Below, one piece after another: positions 11,947 to 24,518 of a stretch of DNA of 64,000 bases; the stretch's first letter is position 1, and the number at the start of each line of letters is the position of its first letter. The notes beneath the pieces are model-generated. The model was not told the origin of the DNA and did not search any database. It saw nothing but the letters and a program-made list of their open reading frames with translations. Both the position numbers and the translations under genes were made by a program. The DNA is from Hexactinellida sp. DTS-2022 (Eukaryota; Porifera; Hexactinellida): contig JAPNXP010000007.1 in assembly GCA_028753945.1 (NCBI GenBank), forward strand, positions 2,418,001-2,482,000. The letters run 5' to 3'.

Positions 11947-12290
11947 CTAATTAGTGATAGTCCACATCCACATGCAAATATCTTCCTTACATGTGACTTC
12001 CTATTCGATAATAATACATTTCTTATGTCTAACTCTAACTGAAGTCGAGAATTTGAGATTATTATCATATATGGAAAAGGTGTGAAAACCGCAAAACTCA
12101 CATTCCACAATTATTTGAGATAAGGCAATATGTCCAATGGACTCCAAAATATGACTTCCATACGACAATAATACATTTCCTGTGTCTAACATTAGCGGAT
12201 TACGAGATATCAATAGGACACATGTACCCAAGTTCCAGGACCCGAGCTGGCAGACAGTCCTTTATTAAAGTAGTTTATGGGTTTGTTCAA
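11651..12290 (-). repeat. Right arm of a 2-kb inverted duplication
   Basis: Inverse copy of 10251-10823; the unique spacer is 10824-11650, in which I recognise nothing. Includes the complete hAT MITE at 11651-11946. Related shorter copies of the arm sequence occur at 13990-14140, 15253-15510 and 15870-15960. Confidence 0.8.
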
Positions 12291-12645
12291 CATTTAAGAA
12301 TTATGAATGTCAATGTACTAGTATTAATACAGATTTTTATCTCACAAGAGGTTCTTACTATGTATTATAGCCACAATTACCTTGAGTCTCCTCAATGGTG
12401 GTGTAGTTAATTTATAACTATGGGAGCGGTACAGCGGGATAACTTTCCAGAAAATTAACCAAATTGACGAATAATAAGAAATCCAGAAGACTAGACAAAG
12501 TAATCGGTTAAGTAATTAACACAAAATTGTGAAGTAATAAATAATTTGGCTAAACACTCTATGACGTTCAGATGAACTGGAAGGAATTCTCACTATCCTT
12601 CTGATCAATGAAAAATCTGTACCACTGTATGACTGCGGTAAAGTA

Positions 12646-12903
12646 CCGTATTTACTCGAATAGTAGCCTAGGCGATTAATGTTTTTACTCCATTTTTCGA
12701 CCAATAATTTTGAGCAATTTTCTAGAATATCACATTTTATTACAATTTAATTATGATAATCGGTTGATAATCGTATTGTGAGTTATATTAGATGTAAAAT
12801 TCACTCCTGGTAGCAGTAATAAATTTTTATTTACAACATTAGGGGGGCGATTATTGGAGGTAGGCGTTTATTCGAATAGAGGCTACTATTCGAATAAATA
12901 CGG
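12646..12903. mobile_element. TA-type MITE (CCGTATTTACTCGAATAG), copy 1
   Basis: Inverted ends CCGTATTTACTCGAATAGTA and its complement, flanked by TA. Homologous to 16124-16382 and related in its ends to 44586-44845. Immediately to the right is a CAGTGTTTCTCAACG hAT-like end. Confidence 0.85.
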
Positions 12904-12997
12904 TAGTGTTTCTCAACGTGGGCGATATCACCCCTTAAGGCGATAAGAGACTCAAGGGGGAAGAAAAATGGTGATGGTAAATAGAATACAATCAGAG

Positions 12998-13309
12998 CAG
13001 GGGCGTCGGAAGCGTGAAATCGGGGAGGGGGCAATCAGAATTTAGGGGGGGCACAGACCAAAACTAATTCCTAGTAGTATAAAACCCATGTGATTTTATG
13101 TCTTTTTTGATAGTATCACATTGAATAAGAGCAGTAGTATCATGACATTTGAACTCATGTATATCATTAGTGTTGTTATTTCATCTATTAGGACAGGGGA
13201 AGGGGGCACAGGCGAGGGGATGCACAGATGAGGGGGCACCGTGGGGGGGCACCGAGAATTTTGAGGGGGGCACGTGCCCCCCTGTGCCCCCCCCCTTCTG
13301 ACGCCCCTG
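12998..13309. mobile_element. hAT-type MITE
   Basis: Ends CAGGGGCGTCGGAAG and CTTCTGACGCCCCTG with the perfect 8-bp duplication AATCAGAG at 12990-12997 and 13310-13317. The body has G-rich tracts. It sits inside an older hAT-like element whose ends are near 12906 (GTGTTTCTCAACG) and 13384 (GTTGAGAAACGCTG). Confidence 0.9.
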
Positions 13310-13530
13310 AATCAGAGAGGAAGAGATGAGAACTCGTGCAATTCACTAAGGGGCGAAAGAAAGAATAAGGTTGAGAAACGCTGGGCTCTAAAGCAATTCG
13401 CTACTATGTTCGAAAAACGAGATAGAAAATCATGATGGAAGTGAGAAACAAATCCCAGGATTTAATTCCATTTAACTACATTGATCCAAAAAACACTTAA
13501 GTACAAAATCATTAACATATTAATTAGGTC

Positions 13531-13965
13531 CAGGCCTGGGGTCAATTACTCTAAAATGTAATATATTACTATTACTATTACTTATATTTCTTCCTATTAC
13601 TATTACTATTACAATTACATTATAATAATATGTAATATATTACTATTACTATTACTATTACTTTTAATATTAATATTACAAATTACTAGACATTTACTAA
13701 GACTCTGCTATGATTCAGAATGTCTGAAGTTTATTATTTTAATTGATTATCCCACACAAACCTAAGCAAACAACTAATTTCAATAAAGTGACAAATTCAA
13801 ATCGATAATCATCTTGCCTTAAATTTATTTTAACAACTTCCTATTTTTTCACGAAAAATCAAATAAGCCAGTCCGAAGTTCTAGAATTGTAATAGATAAT
13901 TCCTATTACAATAGGTTCTATAACTATAACTATAACTATTACATATTACTATTACCCAAGGCCTG
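13531..13965. mobile_element. hAT-type MITE, CAGGCCTGGGGT family, copy 1
   Basis: Ends CAGGCCTGGGGTCAATTACT and ATTACCCAAGGCCTG, perfect duplication ATTAGGTC at 13523-13530 and 13966-13973. The subterminal regions are long runs of ATTACT triplet repeats. Second copy at 41324-41881. Confidence 0.92.
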
Positions 13966-14579
13966 ATTAGGTCTATTCAAGGACTTCTTTAATATAGGGA
14001 CTGTAAACTTCGTTTTATGGTAAATTAGCTTAGGCTGAAAACAGTATTGTGTACATATTGATATCCCGTAATCCGCTAATGCGAGAAACAGTAAATGCAC
14101 AGTGGCATAATACATGGAAATAGGAAAATATTTGTGGTTATCAAAATGCCTCTAAATGGTATTAAATAAAAGTTAGATAGTATACTAACATTCAAATGAA
14201 ATTTCAATTGATTTGAACACAAACTACCCCGATAAATAATTTCTGAATTATATCAAATGTATAGTTCCATTTGCGGTTTTCAGAATTCATAAAAATACAA
14301 AATATTTCATTTCACTCTGAACTACATTGTATAAGGAATCGTGATTATTTTGTATTCAAATACGTATATACAAAATGAGTATGCTAAATATATATTTCTA
14401 TACTGATTTACTGTAACACTGATGCATTATAAATTTAACAGGGGGTAAAAGCTCTTATGTCCAAAATTCTTCAAACTTTCAAAATTAAAAATCTCAGGTA
14501 AGCGCAAAAAAAAAGTACATCAAAGATCAACGAGAAATTTTGACAGGTTTTAGATTAATGTTGTAAGAATTAATTATGG

Positions 14580-15250
14580 AAATCTTAGCTTCCGAAACAG
14601 TGCGCAACTTTGAATATTTTAGCGAATTCCATTGTCTCTTTGTATTGCTATGAAAATGCTAAAACTAATTATTCGCTACTATTCAGTAGTATATCTTATT
14701 GGTTACCCAAATGTATGGAAATTATTGTATATTAAGAATAACTGAGCACGTAAGGACAATTTCATCAATCAGAGCAGCGAACTATGAACTCATATTTGGT
14801 TTTTGATATTGAAGGCTGTTAGTTTTGCACAATTCGTAGGTTATTTAGTGTGATGCACAATTAACAGCTATGCTAGAAAAAGTCATCTAGAGTATTATGA
14901 GTTCTAATACACGTTATAATTACATTCAGTAACCATCTACCCCCCTTACATGAGCGTACAAATTCTTATATCCCTTGGGAACTGGACTTTTACGAAATAT
15001 TTCCCATGTTCAAGATATTTGAACAATAATTATGGGTGAGTATTAAAAGATTATTAACATACCAAAAATTTTGTGTTTCATTGATTTACAACAAATCGCC
15101 CAGAACTAAACTTAAAAGAGTGGATACATCATTTTTGATGATGCCATTCAATTCGCAGCTATTAATAACCTATATGTCAGTAATACTTCACTTTTGAGTA
15201 CCTGCAACTCAAATGCCTATTTCCTATCAACTACAGTTTTAAGCCACTGT
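14580..15250 (+). repeat. Old dispersed repeat, copy A
   Basis: Colinear with 61540-63800 once the hAT (61888-63111) and the Harbinger-like MITE (63220-63599) there are removed. Ends with AGTTTTAAGCCACTGTG in both copies. Diverged by roughly a fifth. No coding content seen. Confidence 0.7.
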
Positions 15251-15252
15251 GA

Positions 15253-15510
15253 AATGTATTATTGTCGTATAGGAACCGAAGTCATATTTGGGAGTCCAAC
15301 ATCATATCGGTTTTCGAAAATATTTGTGGAATGTAGGTTATGCGATGTTCACATCTTTCCAAATATGGTAATACTGTTAAAATCTCGAGATGAGTTACCT
15401 TTATAAATATGAAATGTATTATTGGCGAATGGGAAATGGGAATATATATTTAGGAACTCAGTAGATCACATTGATTACATAAGGCTTTTTCCTTAGGCCA
15501 GGTAAAATAA
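15253..15510 (+). repeat. Repeat unit with GTATTATTGTCG words
   Basis: Contains GAAATGTATTATTGTCGTAT and again GAAATGTATTATTGGCGAAT about 158 bases later, the same architecture as the 10.3-kb and 12-kb arms. The second half recurs at 15870-15960. Confidence 0.6.
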
Positions 15511-16115
15511 TTTAATTGTTTATCATCCGGATTTTTCAGCAAATACGGAAGGTGCACTGGATTATATTTTTGTATTTTTATTTCCATTAATATGCTAATA
15601 ACATCATCCTATGGTAAACAATAAATAATAAAATTTAACATAATTAGAAAATCACATGACAATGCCCAAGTAACGCCCTAATACAATACCTTTTAAAAAT
15701 TTATACATAAGGAGTACTTTACACATGTTTATAGCTAATATCTGTATGATTATGTTCATAAGATAATAATAAAATTTATCCGGACGGGGGCAAAATTTGG
15801 GAAGGACGGGATGATAAACAAGTTATTTATTTATATGGCCTAAGCCTATATAATTTTTATATTATTATATTTATTATTGGCGAATGAGAAATGGGAATTC
15901 ATATTTAGTGACTCACTAGATCACATTGATTTACCTAAGGCGTTTCCCTTAGCCTTTATTATAATGTTGGCTCTCTCCATAGGAAGATTGCCGACCCCTA
16001 TTTTGTAGTTTAGCTAATTATTACCTCTCAGATATCTGTAATTGTGTTGTTTATGAAATAAATATTGACAGTTTCTTTCAATTCTATTCCTTTTGATTCT
16101 GACTCATGATGAATA

Positions 16116-17655
16116 TCTATATACCGTATTTATTCGAATAGTAGCCTAGGCGACTATTGTTTTTTAGGCCATTTTCTGACAAATTATCTTTGTGACTTTT
16201 CGAGAATATCACAGATTGATACAATTTATTTAGTGTATTCGGTTGATAATTGTATTGCGACTAATATTAGATAAAGAAATTTACTCAGGGTACTGGTAGT
16301 AAATTTGTATTTACTAATTTGGGGGGGCTATTATTGGAGGTAGGCGATTATTCGAATAGGGCTACTATTAGAGTATATACGGTATATAAAGTTGTTTGTG
16401 TGTATGTATGTCCTCACATCTCCTCTGAGAGTTCTCAACAGATCTGGACGAAATTTTGTATGCCACTTAGGAGTTTTAAGAGATATTTACACTCCTCGCG
16501 AAGTTAACTCAAAATATTTGATTTTCGGCACCTTCCCATTCATTTCAATGGCAATTATCAAAAGTTCAGAGTACTGCCAGAAAAACATTTCAAACGTGCA
16601 ATCAGGGTTTTAGTGTATGAGGAATTTAAATATGATATATAAAAGTCAATAAAATGCATAATTTGCAATTTACCACATGGATATTTTCACACTTTGCGTT
16701 TGTACCGACCTTGACCTATCAGATTGCAGAGTTTTCACATTATTCTGACTCGAGTTTTATTGGTCTATAATTCAATGGGTCAATTGTGTGAAAGAAAACA
16801 ACAATTGAATGTCCCTTGCTATAGCTGACATGATTTAACCAATAAATTTTCAGCTTGCATTGAGTTGTCAATAGTCTCATTTCTGTGGTGCCCGTAATAT
16901 TAATACAACTGTTTACAATATTTTTAATATATTTCACATTTCACATTTCACATATTACACATTACACATCCGTCATATTTCAAATCATAAAAAATGCCAC
17001 TCAAGAAACGTTCGCATGTGTCCAACGATTCCAAAACAAGATGCAATACAGCAGGAAAGCGACTAAAACGAGACAACGAATGCGAGGAACAGAGAGAATT
17101 ACGCCTCGAAAGAAATAGAACAGCTACTGCAGCTATTCGTAGCAACGAATGCTAACTAACTAACCCACAGGAATTCACTTTCTATATCTGATTCATCAGA
17201 GATCGTAATCCATGCCAGAACTAGGACATCATGACATAATGCAGAGGCAAAACATAACAACATACTAACCAACTGGAATTCACAGCTTACAAATAATCTA
17301 ACTATACAGGACAGATTAATATTCCATGCACAATTTTGGGTACTGTCAGGTAGGAACCACGTAAATTTCAAGTTTTATTTTTACAACCCCCCCATGCCCC
17401 AATACTGACAAATGATACTTCGAATATACAGTTATCTTCTGTACTTCCCAAGTGGTAATACCACTAAAGAGGTACAGATATAACAAGTTCGTTGGAACAT
17501 AATGATATGAACTACCAAGAAGCCTTTTTTGTGGCGGAGGGCGGCACTTCGGCTATTAGTAATACTATCGATAACAAATGTAAATATCATTATTTACTCA
17601 TTATAAGACATCCCGTGAATTTGAATACCGCGGCGAAGCGCGGGTACTCGGCTAG
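16116..17655 (+). mobile_element. Non-autonomous Helitron
   Basis: The 5' end TCTATA continues, after the nested MITE, as TATAAAGTTGTTTGTGTGTA and CTCACATCTCCTCTGAGAG, the usual animal Helitron start. The 3' end has a short GC hairpin (CCGCGGCGAAGCGCGGG) followed by terminal CTAG, inserted between A and T with no target duplication. No Rep/helicase coding; the small open frames at 16885-17118 look fortuitous. Confidence 0.82.
16124..16382. mobile_element. TA-type MITE (CCGTATTTATTCGAATAG), copy 2, in the Helitron
   Basis: Inverted ends CCGTATTTATTCGAATAGTA and complement, TA on both sides (16122-16123, 16383-16384). Removing it restores the Helitron 5' terminus. Confidence 0.88.
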
Positions 17656-17899
17656 TGATAAATAAATTCAGATAATAAATAATCCCATACATAATCATAT
17701 ACTCTGAATGTGTTTATCATAATCATTAGGATTAGTCAGAATCAAAAGGAATAGAATTGAAAGAAACTTATCCTGATTTTTTTAATAAACAACATAACTA
17801 CAGTTATTTGAGAAGTAATAATTAGCTTAACTACAAAACAGGGTCGGTAAACTTCCTGTGGAGAGTGCAAAAATAATAATATAGATATTATTACATTTG

Positions 17900-18040
17900 G
17901 ATTTTAAGTTATGTTTATCCAGTATCCATGAAGTGGCATCTGTGTCTATGTCACGTGCCACTTGTGGGATAAGTTGCACATTAGGAAATGTGGCTGTATC
18001 TCAGTGGAAAAGAATCGAAAATTCATAATGATTAGAAAGT
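17900..18040. repeat. Fragment of Tc1-like MITE (GTGGC family)
   Basis: Carries GAAGTGGCATCTGTGTC and CACGTGCCACTTGTGG followed by GAAATGTGGCTGTATCTC, matching internal parts of 23955-24518 and 35730-36289. Confidence 0.6.
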
Positions 18041-18156
18041 ATTCACTTAGCTTTGTAACATAGTCGTATTAAATTATACAATAGTAATAGCTTTCTTATA
18101 TTATAAAGGTAAATACTTGCAGTATAAGTCAGATGACAGCGGCCTTGTGACTTCAA

Positions 18157-20110
18157 CCGCAAAAGAAACTCCAACCAATACCACCTCCGTCTAAAACGTG
18201 GAGACATATAGGAATGGACCTTATATGCGACCTCCCTGAGAGTGAAGACGGCTATAAACACATTCTAGCCACTGCAAGCTACCTGAGCAAATATGTTGCA
18301 GTATGCCCTCTCAAGACTAAGACTTCACATTAACTTATTCAGAATCTTAAGGGCATCTATCTCGATATTGGATTACCTGATATTATCCAGCACGACCAGG
18401 GCAAAGAGTTCACAAGCAGTGGAGTAGTATAATGTAATACTGTGTGTTAGATTCTTCCGACATAGTGTATCTAATTTTAGACACTAATTAGCACTAGAGT
18501 ATTTATTGATATTTGTATTTATTATTGTATTTACAGATATTTAAGGAATTCAACCAGAAATTGGGTATAGACAATCGTGGCACTCGTCCTTACCACACCG
18601 TGGCTAACGGCTCAGTCGAAGCGCACAACAAGATTCTGAAACAGTATTTTGTAATATAAAATTTAGACCCATTTACGAATTATCCATATAGAAAACTGAT
18701 TCAAATGCAGAGTCAGATAGGGGATCATTGGTCCAAACTGCTCAAACAGGCTGTACAAGCCGTGAACTCCTCAAGAAAGATCCCTCGCAAACTCCATTCA
18801 AGGTTATGTGGGGAAGAGAGTCCCGCATCAAGATCTCTTTTCCACCATTAACAACCTGCATACCAACGATGAGGAAGACTTTGAATTGGAAGAATCGATT
18901 TTCTCAGAAGTCATAGATCCACTAGATGATATCGAAGGAATAAACGACATTTTTTGCCCACCTCCTGATAATCCCCTCGAAGCAGTTAGCAACATCGATG
19001 AATCTCGAACTTCTACACAGCAATCAGCAATGGAATCAGCAATGGAGAAGCAAACGAAACAACTTGGGCCTTACACGGTGTCGAAAGTAACAGAAAGCCA
19101 TGTTACAATTTATAAAACAGAATTAACGAAGAAGGACAAAAACATTCCAATCCATATCACAAGACCCTTTTTGAAAGATCCTCAAGTCCCAAGAATACTA
19201 AGAAGAAAGTGAGCCTCGGTACTAGCATAGGAATCAACACCTCACAGGTAAATACATTGTGTATGAGTTGTTATTTTAATGATAAAATAGTGTTAATAGT
19301 AAATATTCCATTTTTTGATGTAGTACCAGAATCTCTTCGGACTTTCTAATGAATCTATATTTCAACAGCTTAATAACTTAAAAGTATTGTTCCGTTCTCA
19401 CCTCTACTTTAAATTAATTGAGTGCCATCTTTATTGACACTCATTGTTATTTTAGCTTTACACCTTCAATTGACGCCAATCCAGAATATTTGTAACATTC
19501 AGTAATAATTTTCTTACAATGTTGTCATTTGTAGGAAACCTAAAGCAGAATATACGTGGGCAGACCTTCATGACTCCTCTATATGAAGAGCTGCACAACT
19601 AGTTATACAAAGCGCACAATTACACTGCAAACACGATGTTATTCGAGTATTTGGATGGTGGAAAAGAAGAGGATGTAAGTTAACAATGATTCAAACGATA
19701 ACTACAATTCATCATTTTATCCACTTATTGTAGAAGAGAGATATTATGGAGATTATACTCAAGGGACAACAAATCTCTACCCCACACAGCTATACTGATA
19801 CACAACGTGCTAGAAACATACACAAAGTACTGTATTTCGTGGTAAGTTAAAATAATTTAACAATACACTCAGACAACTCAAATTCAGTTACATTAGTATG
19901 TTTGTTCAGTCTATACATACCTTCGAAAGCAGGCTATAACATAGAATTTTTATTTTATTAACTGAATTGTAAACGAATTAATATTTTAGGGAATGCAGTA
20001 TCTAAACACATGCAATGGGATTCATTTCACGACGCAGTTCCGCTCCGTATTCCATACGACACACCGATGGACCCAAGGATCACTGTGATAGATGAATACT
20101 AGCAGCTTAG
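18157..20110 (+). pseudogene. Multi-exon integrase gene, decayed (Ginger-like)
   Basis: The first exon in view ends at 18423 and reads KTWRHIGMDLICDLPES (first Asp), YLSKYVAVCPLK and IIQHDQGKEFT (second Asp); one in-frame TAA. After an intron (18424-18536) comes ANGSVEAHNKILK with the Glu, giving D-x36-E spacing typical of retroviral-type integrases. A frameshifted stretch then has TPFKVMWGRESR and a GPY-type module (GPYTVSKV, near 19066). Further exons at 19535-19674, 19734-19841 and 19990-20103 have GTAAGT donors and join in frame to YDTPMDPRITVIDEY and stop, with one more TAG inside. GPY/F plus introns suggests a Ginger-type DNA transposon rather than a Gypsy element, but no RT or termini were seen. 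Confidence 0.65.
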
Positions 20111-20509
20111 TAAATGCGATATGTTGGGAATATCATTTGAATCAGTTTGCATACAACCATATAATATCGTTGGGAAATTACTTAGAGGTTTTGAAACTGG
20201 GAACGGAACATATCGAAGGAGATAGCAACCATAGGTCGTAAGAAATCAAGGATTAGATTATTGAAATTCAGGAGAAATTAAAGGTTTAAACAGTTTTTAA
20301 ATCGTTTTATTTCACAACAACAAATTTTGTATATATTATTTTGTTAATCGTAATCAAATAATTATGACAGTGTTGGCAATTGGCGTAAATGACACTTGTA
20401 TTATAATTTCGTATGTTGGCTATACAAAGTTAATAACTACTGTATAAGTAATAGCTAACAAACTTACCTAATTAAAATGTACTACTTTAACTGCTTTGGT
20501 TTCATTTTG

Positions 20510-20615
20510 GGAAGTGGGAAGGGGAGAGGAGGAAGTGGGAGGAGGAGATGAGGTGGAGTGGAGAAGGGGAGATCTTGACATTAAGGAGGATATTACGGGG
20601 GAGGAGGAGGGGCTG
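20510..20615 (+). repeat. Purine-rich tract
   Basis: About 100 bases of almost only A and G (GGGAAGTGGGAAGGGGAGAG and similar), able in principle to form triplex DNA. Confidence 0.7.
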
Positions 20616-20619
20616 CTAC

Positions 20620-22195
20620 TGGAACTTTCATAATATTTTTTGCATTTAAATCCTCAGTTAGTTTATGTATTTATTGTGTGAGTATTTAATTAATCTAGCA
20701 TATTTATTTTGTTTGTTTGCAATACGTAGTAGTTTTTGTTTTAAAATAAAGTTGTGTACCTGTAATTGTTAGTACTATAACCATATGCTGAATTGGGAAC
20801 TATTAGAATAGGAAAAACTAGTCAAATTAGATATACATTGGAAATTGGGTTACTGGTATAACTTGCTATAATTAAATGTAATTAAGTTAAATAAAAATGG
20901 ATAAATCTTGCAGATATAATACAAAATATAGTGATACTTTCAAAACAGGTAATCAAGCCATAAATTGTTATATACCAGCATCTCAAAACAATATATAGTT
21001 ATCACATCTATGTCTCTATGGTTTATCTATACAATTGTCTCAAAATTGTAAGAATCTTAAATTCATAATAAAAAGTGATATTAAGTAAAAATTACCATTA
21101 TAGTAGTGTCTCAAATCTCACGCGTCTCAAAATATCAGTGTTTAATTTCTAATAGCACATCCATGGTTTGATAATAGTATGTCTCAAGATCTCACGCGTC
21201 TCAAAATATCATGCACAGTTCTCCTAACTTAGTGATATATTAACTTATTGCTACTCTTTTAATTGTGAGATTTTGGGATTAAGTTAGATTTCAGATCTTT
21301 TCATCTAGTGATCTTAACTCTGACATCTCAATTATCAGTGAAACTGTACAGATAACACTCATTTGAATTATATTGTTACAAATTGTAATAAAATATACGT
21401 TTGGCAACTATTTACTTGTTTTAAACCTTTGGAATATAGATTCGTTGATAGATTAATTTTGACACGACAGGTTCCCTAAACAATTCTGCCATGTGGTTCA
21501 TGTAGCACATATGCTACAAGTGGAACGGTCACAGTAAACTCGATCTGCTAAAACAGTAAAACTGTAATCTTCTTTCAAGGATAATTTTTATATGAAATAA
21601 ATTGAATGAAATAAATTGTTTAAATCACAATAACGAGGTGTCATTGATAAATAGATAACTATATAATGATGGAACTTATCTGAAACACTATATCATGATA
21701 GGAGGTGAAATCTATTCACAAAACTATAAATGTAGAGTTTTGTAATAAATTATTGGATGTGAGAGATTAAATAGCTCTGAAAAAATCCCAAACTATTGTC
21801 AATACAATGGAATTGTTGATACTTTTGTCTATTGACTGCATTTAAGGAAATTTATACCAAAGAACATTTCACCCCAGTGGGTTATTTTGACAATTCACAG
21901 GAAGTAGGCATTTACAGAGCAGATAGTCAGATACGCCAAAGAAATGCATCATTTACATATGGGTTAAAAATAGCTGGGATTCGATAGACATAATCAAACA
22001 ACTCGTACAGCTCGCATATTTAGTTATGACGTCATTTGATTTTAACAGCCATAGTTTAATAAATATTTTGTTCATATAACTTTTAGAATTAATTAACCGC
22101 CAACCGAAGAGCCACTCTAGCGAATCTAAGTCCATGCTAGCACTAATTAGTGTACAGTTCAATTCTCAAATCATAATAAGTTCTTAATTAATAAC
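20620..22195. other. HTT intron sequence with short direct repeats
   Basis: No gene. The word TCTCACGCGTCTCAAAATAT occurs twice about 75 bases apart (near 21119 and 21192), with looser GTCTCAA copies around them, suggesting a decayed tandem repeat. Confidence 0.5.
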
Positions 22196-22462
22196 TAATT
22201 AATGGAATACCGACGTTACGATAAACGACAATTCGATACCGACATTTCGATACACCGACATTTCGATTCACGACACTTCGATACACGTTGTACAATGAAT
22301 CGTTGTTGATCTTTCACAATTTTAAAATTTGATCTGATTTCCTTTCTTTTGATTGAAAATGACAAACATCTAGATGACAATTAATACAAAGATGATGTAG
22401 ACTATCGTTATGAATAGAATAGTTTGATTGAGCAAATTTAATCGAATACGTACTCTTATAAC

Positions 22463-23711
22463 ATGTCGGAAACTCAACAAGAATTTAGACTGCTCCAGTC
22501 TAGTAGAGGAGGATACAAGCTAGCCTAAAGGTTTTAAAAAAAATACGATAAACAAAGAAAGTAGGGGATATTATTCACTGGCAATGTGAACAGAGGAGTA
22601 TCTGCAAAGCCAGTTTATTCACGAAACATTCGAAAATTGTTAGGAGATCTAATGATCATTTACATTAAGCGGATGAGAATAGAATTAGCTGATATGTAAC
22701 GAAAACACGAATAAAAAGAAAGGCAGAATCTACACAAGATAGCACAAATCAAATTGTTGGAAACAGTCTCTTGATGGTTTCAGAGGATAAAGCTGCAAAA
22801 TTACCTAAACTTGACAGCTTGAAACGCACTATTCAACGTCAGCGTCAACGAGTACTTGCAGCCCCCGCACAACCTCTCAATCTACTTGAACTCGAGATTC
22901 CAATGGATTATAGAAGCACAGCTAAAGGAGAGATATTTCTCCTTTACGATTCTGGTCCCAGTCCAGAAAGGATTATAATTATTTGGACATGTCAAAATGT
23001 TGATACGTATGCTAATCAATTCACAACATTGATTAGCAGATGGAACATTTAAAATAGCTCCAACACTGTTCCAGCAAGTGTATGTGATGGACCAAACCCT
23101 TTTCTAGATTGACAAGTGCATCTTGTTACCAAACAAAACACAAGTTACGTACACAAGAATGTGGAATCAAATACAACTACACTGTCCTCAGGCCCATCCT
23201 TTGTACATGTTGATGGACTTAGAGAAGGCTTCAATCAATAGCTTTCAGCAACTGTGGCCGAACACACAGGTGAAAGGCTGTTTCTTCCATCTGACTCAAA
23301 ATATTTGGAGGAAGGTACAAGGAGTTGGTTTACAAGCGAGATACAGTCAAGATGCAGAATTGGCAATTCGTATCAGGTTGTTGCCAGCTGTTTTTCGCTG
23401 CACCTGATGAGGTTCCTCAACTGTTCGCACTTGTAGCTGAACAACATTCTATAAGTGAGGCAAGAGATCTTATCTTCTACTTTGAAAACACTTACGTAGG
23501 ACGTGTTCTACCAGGAGGAGGTATTCAGGCTCCTCTGTTTCCCATCTCTATGTGGAATTATTACCTAGAGAATCTCTTTGGATTGCCAAGAATAAATAAT
23601 GCAGTAGAAGCCTGGCATAGTTCCTTTAACGCGTCAGTAGGCTGTCATCACCCAAGTATATGGAAATTCATTAATGCTCTGAAACGTAAACAAGTTCTTG
23701 TTGAGTTTTAG
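22463..23711 (+). pseudogene. FLYWCH zinc finger + MULE transposase, broken
   Basis: Begins at ATG 22463 (MSETQQEFRLL), continues through a FLYWCH-like zinc finger (HWQCEQRSICKA read across frames), then AAKLPKLDSLKRTI, FLLYDSG, ADGTFKIAPTLFQQV (first Asp), MDLEKASINSFQQLWP (second Asp), GCFFHLTQNIW (Cys/His), and INNAVEAWHSSFN (Glu). At least three frameshifts and two early stops separate these parts. Same family as the minus-strand copy at 55971-56723, which shares AKLPNLDSVKRTI and LLYDSG. Confidence 0.85.
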
Positions 23712-23954
23712 CAGGCCAAATTTATTGCAGGGTCTAGACCAACCAAGAGACAAAGAGACCAAAGGACAAATATAGCACTCATTGAGTCAAGGAACTTGTC
23801 TTAAGTTTTTATCACAGGCCAATGATGGAATTCTTGCGTGGAGTGGCGCATCAATTTGCAATCCAAACAACATAATGACCAATATATTTTTTAGTCTATA
23901 ATTATTATTACTATCTCTGCAACTCAATCAGTTAAATAAAGCATTGTTTACCTA

Positions 23955-24518
23955 CACTAACCAGCCAAAAGTATTTGAACAATTGGAATTTTATTGCAGA
24001 CACAATAGTCGTCTGGTAACTCATTAACGGCTGTTTAAACTACTCTGAAATGATTATAAATATCTTGCTATAGTTATACATTACAAAATATTTTGAATTG
24101 ACGTCATTATAGTCAATATCCATCAAGTGGCATAAGTGTATCTGCCACGTGCCACTCGTGGCACAAGTGGCAGAGATTGGAATGTGGCTGTATTTCAGTG
24201 GAAAATGAACATAATGATTTAAAATTATGCACCCAGAGTAATTCAACCATGTGGAATTCAAATCTGCAATCAGAACTTCTATATTTTCATTACATCTTGA
24301 AGATCAGAAATTATATATTTAATTAGCTAATTATATAGTCAATGAGTTTAACACCTCCATATAAATGTAAATTCAAAAGATTTGCTATTTTATTATACTT
24401 AAAATATCGTATTATGTATATAGCAGTGTTGATGAATCCGTCAATGCTATTATGCTGCTAGAAGCTTGAATAAATAAATACAAATTATTGCTGTTCAAAT
24501 ACTTTTGGCCGGTCAGTG
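23955..24518. mobile_element. Tc1-like MITE (CCAAAAGTATTTGAACA), copy 1
   Basis: Ends CACTAACCAGCCAAAAGTAT and ATACTTTTGGCCGGTCAGTG flanked by TA. Internal cluster of alternating GTGGC and GCCAC words at 24124-24175. Inserted in the MULE at 22204-24655. Confidence 0.88.

Larger units (their letters stand above)
15965..17870. repeat. Palindromic element split by a Helitron
   Basis: Left arm 15965-16115 matches the reverse complement of 17710-17870 (shared words: AATTCTATTCCTTTTGATTC, AGCTAATTATTAC, GAAGATTGCCGACC). The Helitron at 16116-17655 sits between the arms. The element's own target duplication could not be found. Confidence 0.65.

Noticed and set aside
16885..17145. Two overlapping frames in the Helitron as Rep/helicase remains
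   Set aside because: No HUH or helicase motif; low-complexity and basic composition.
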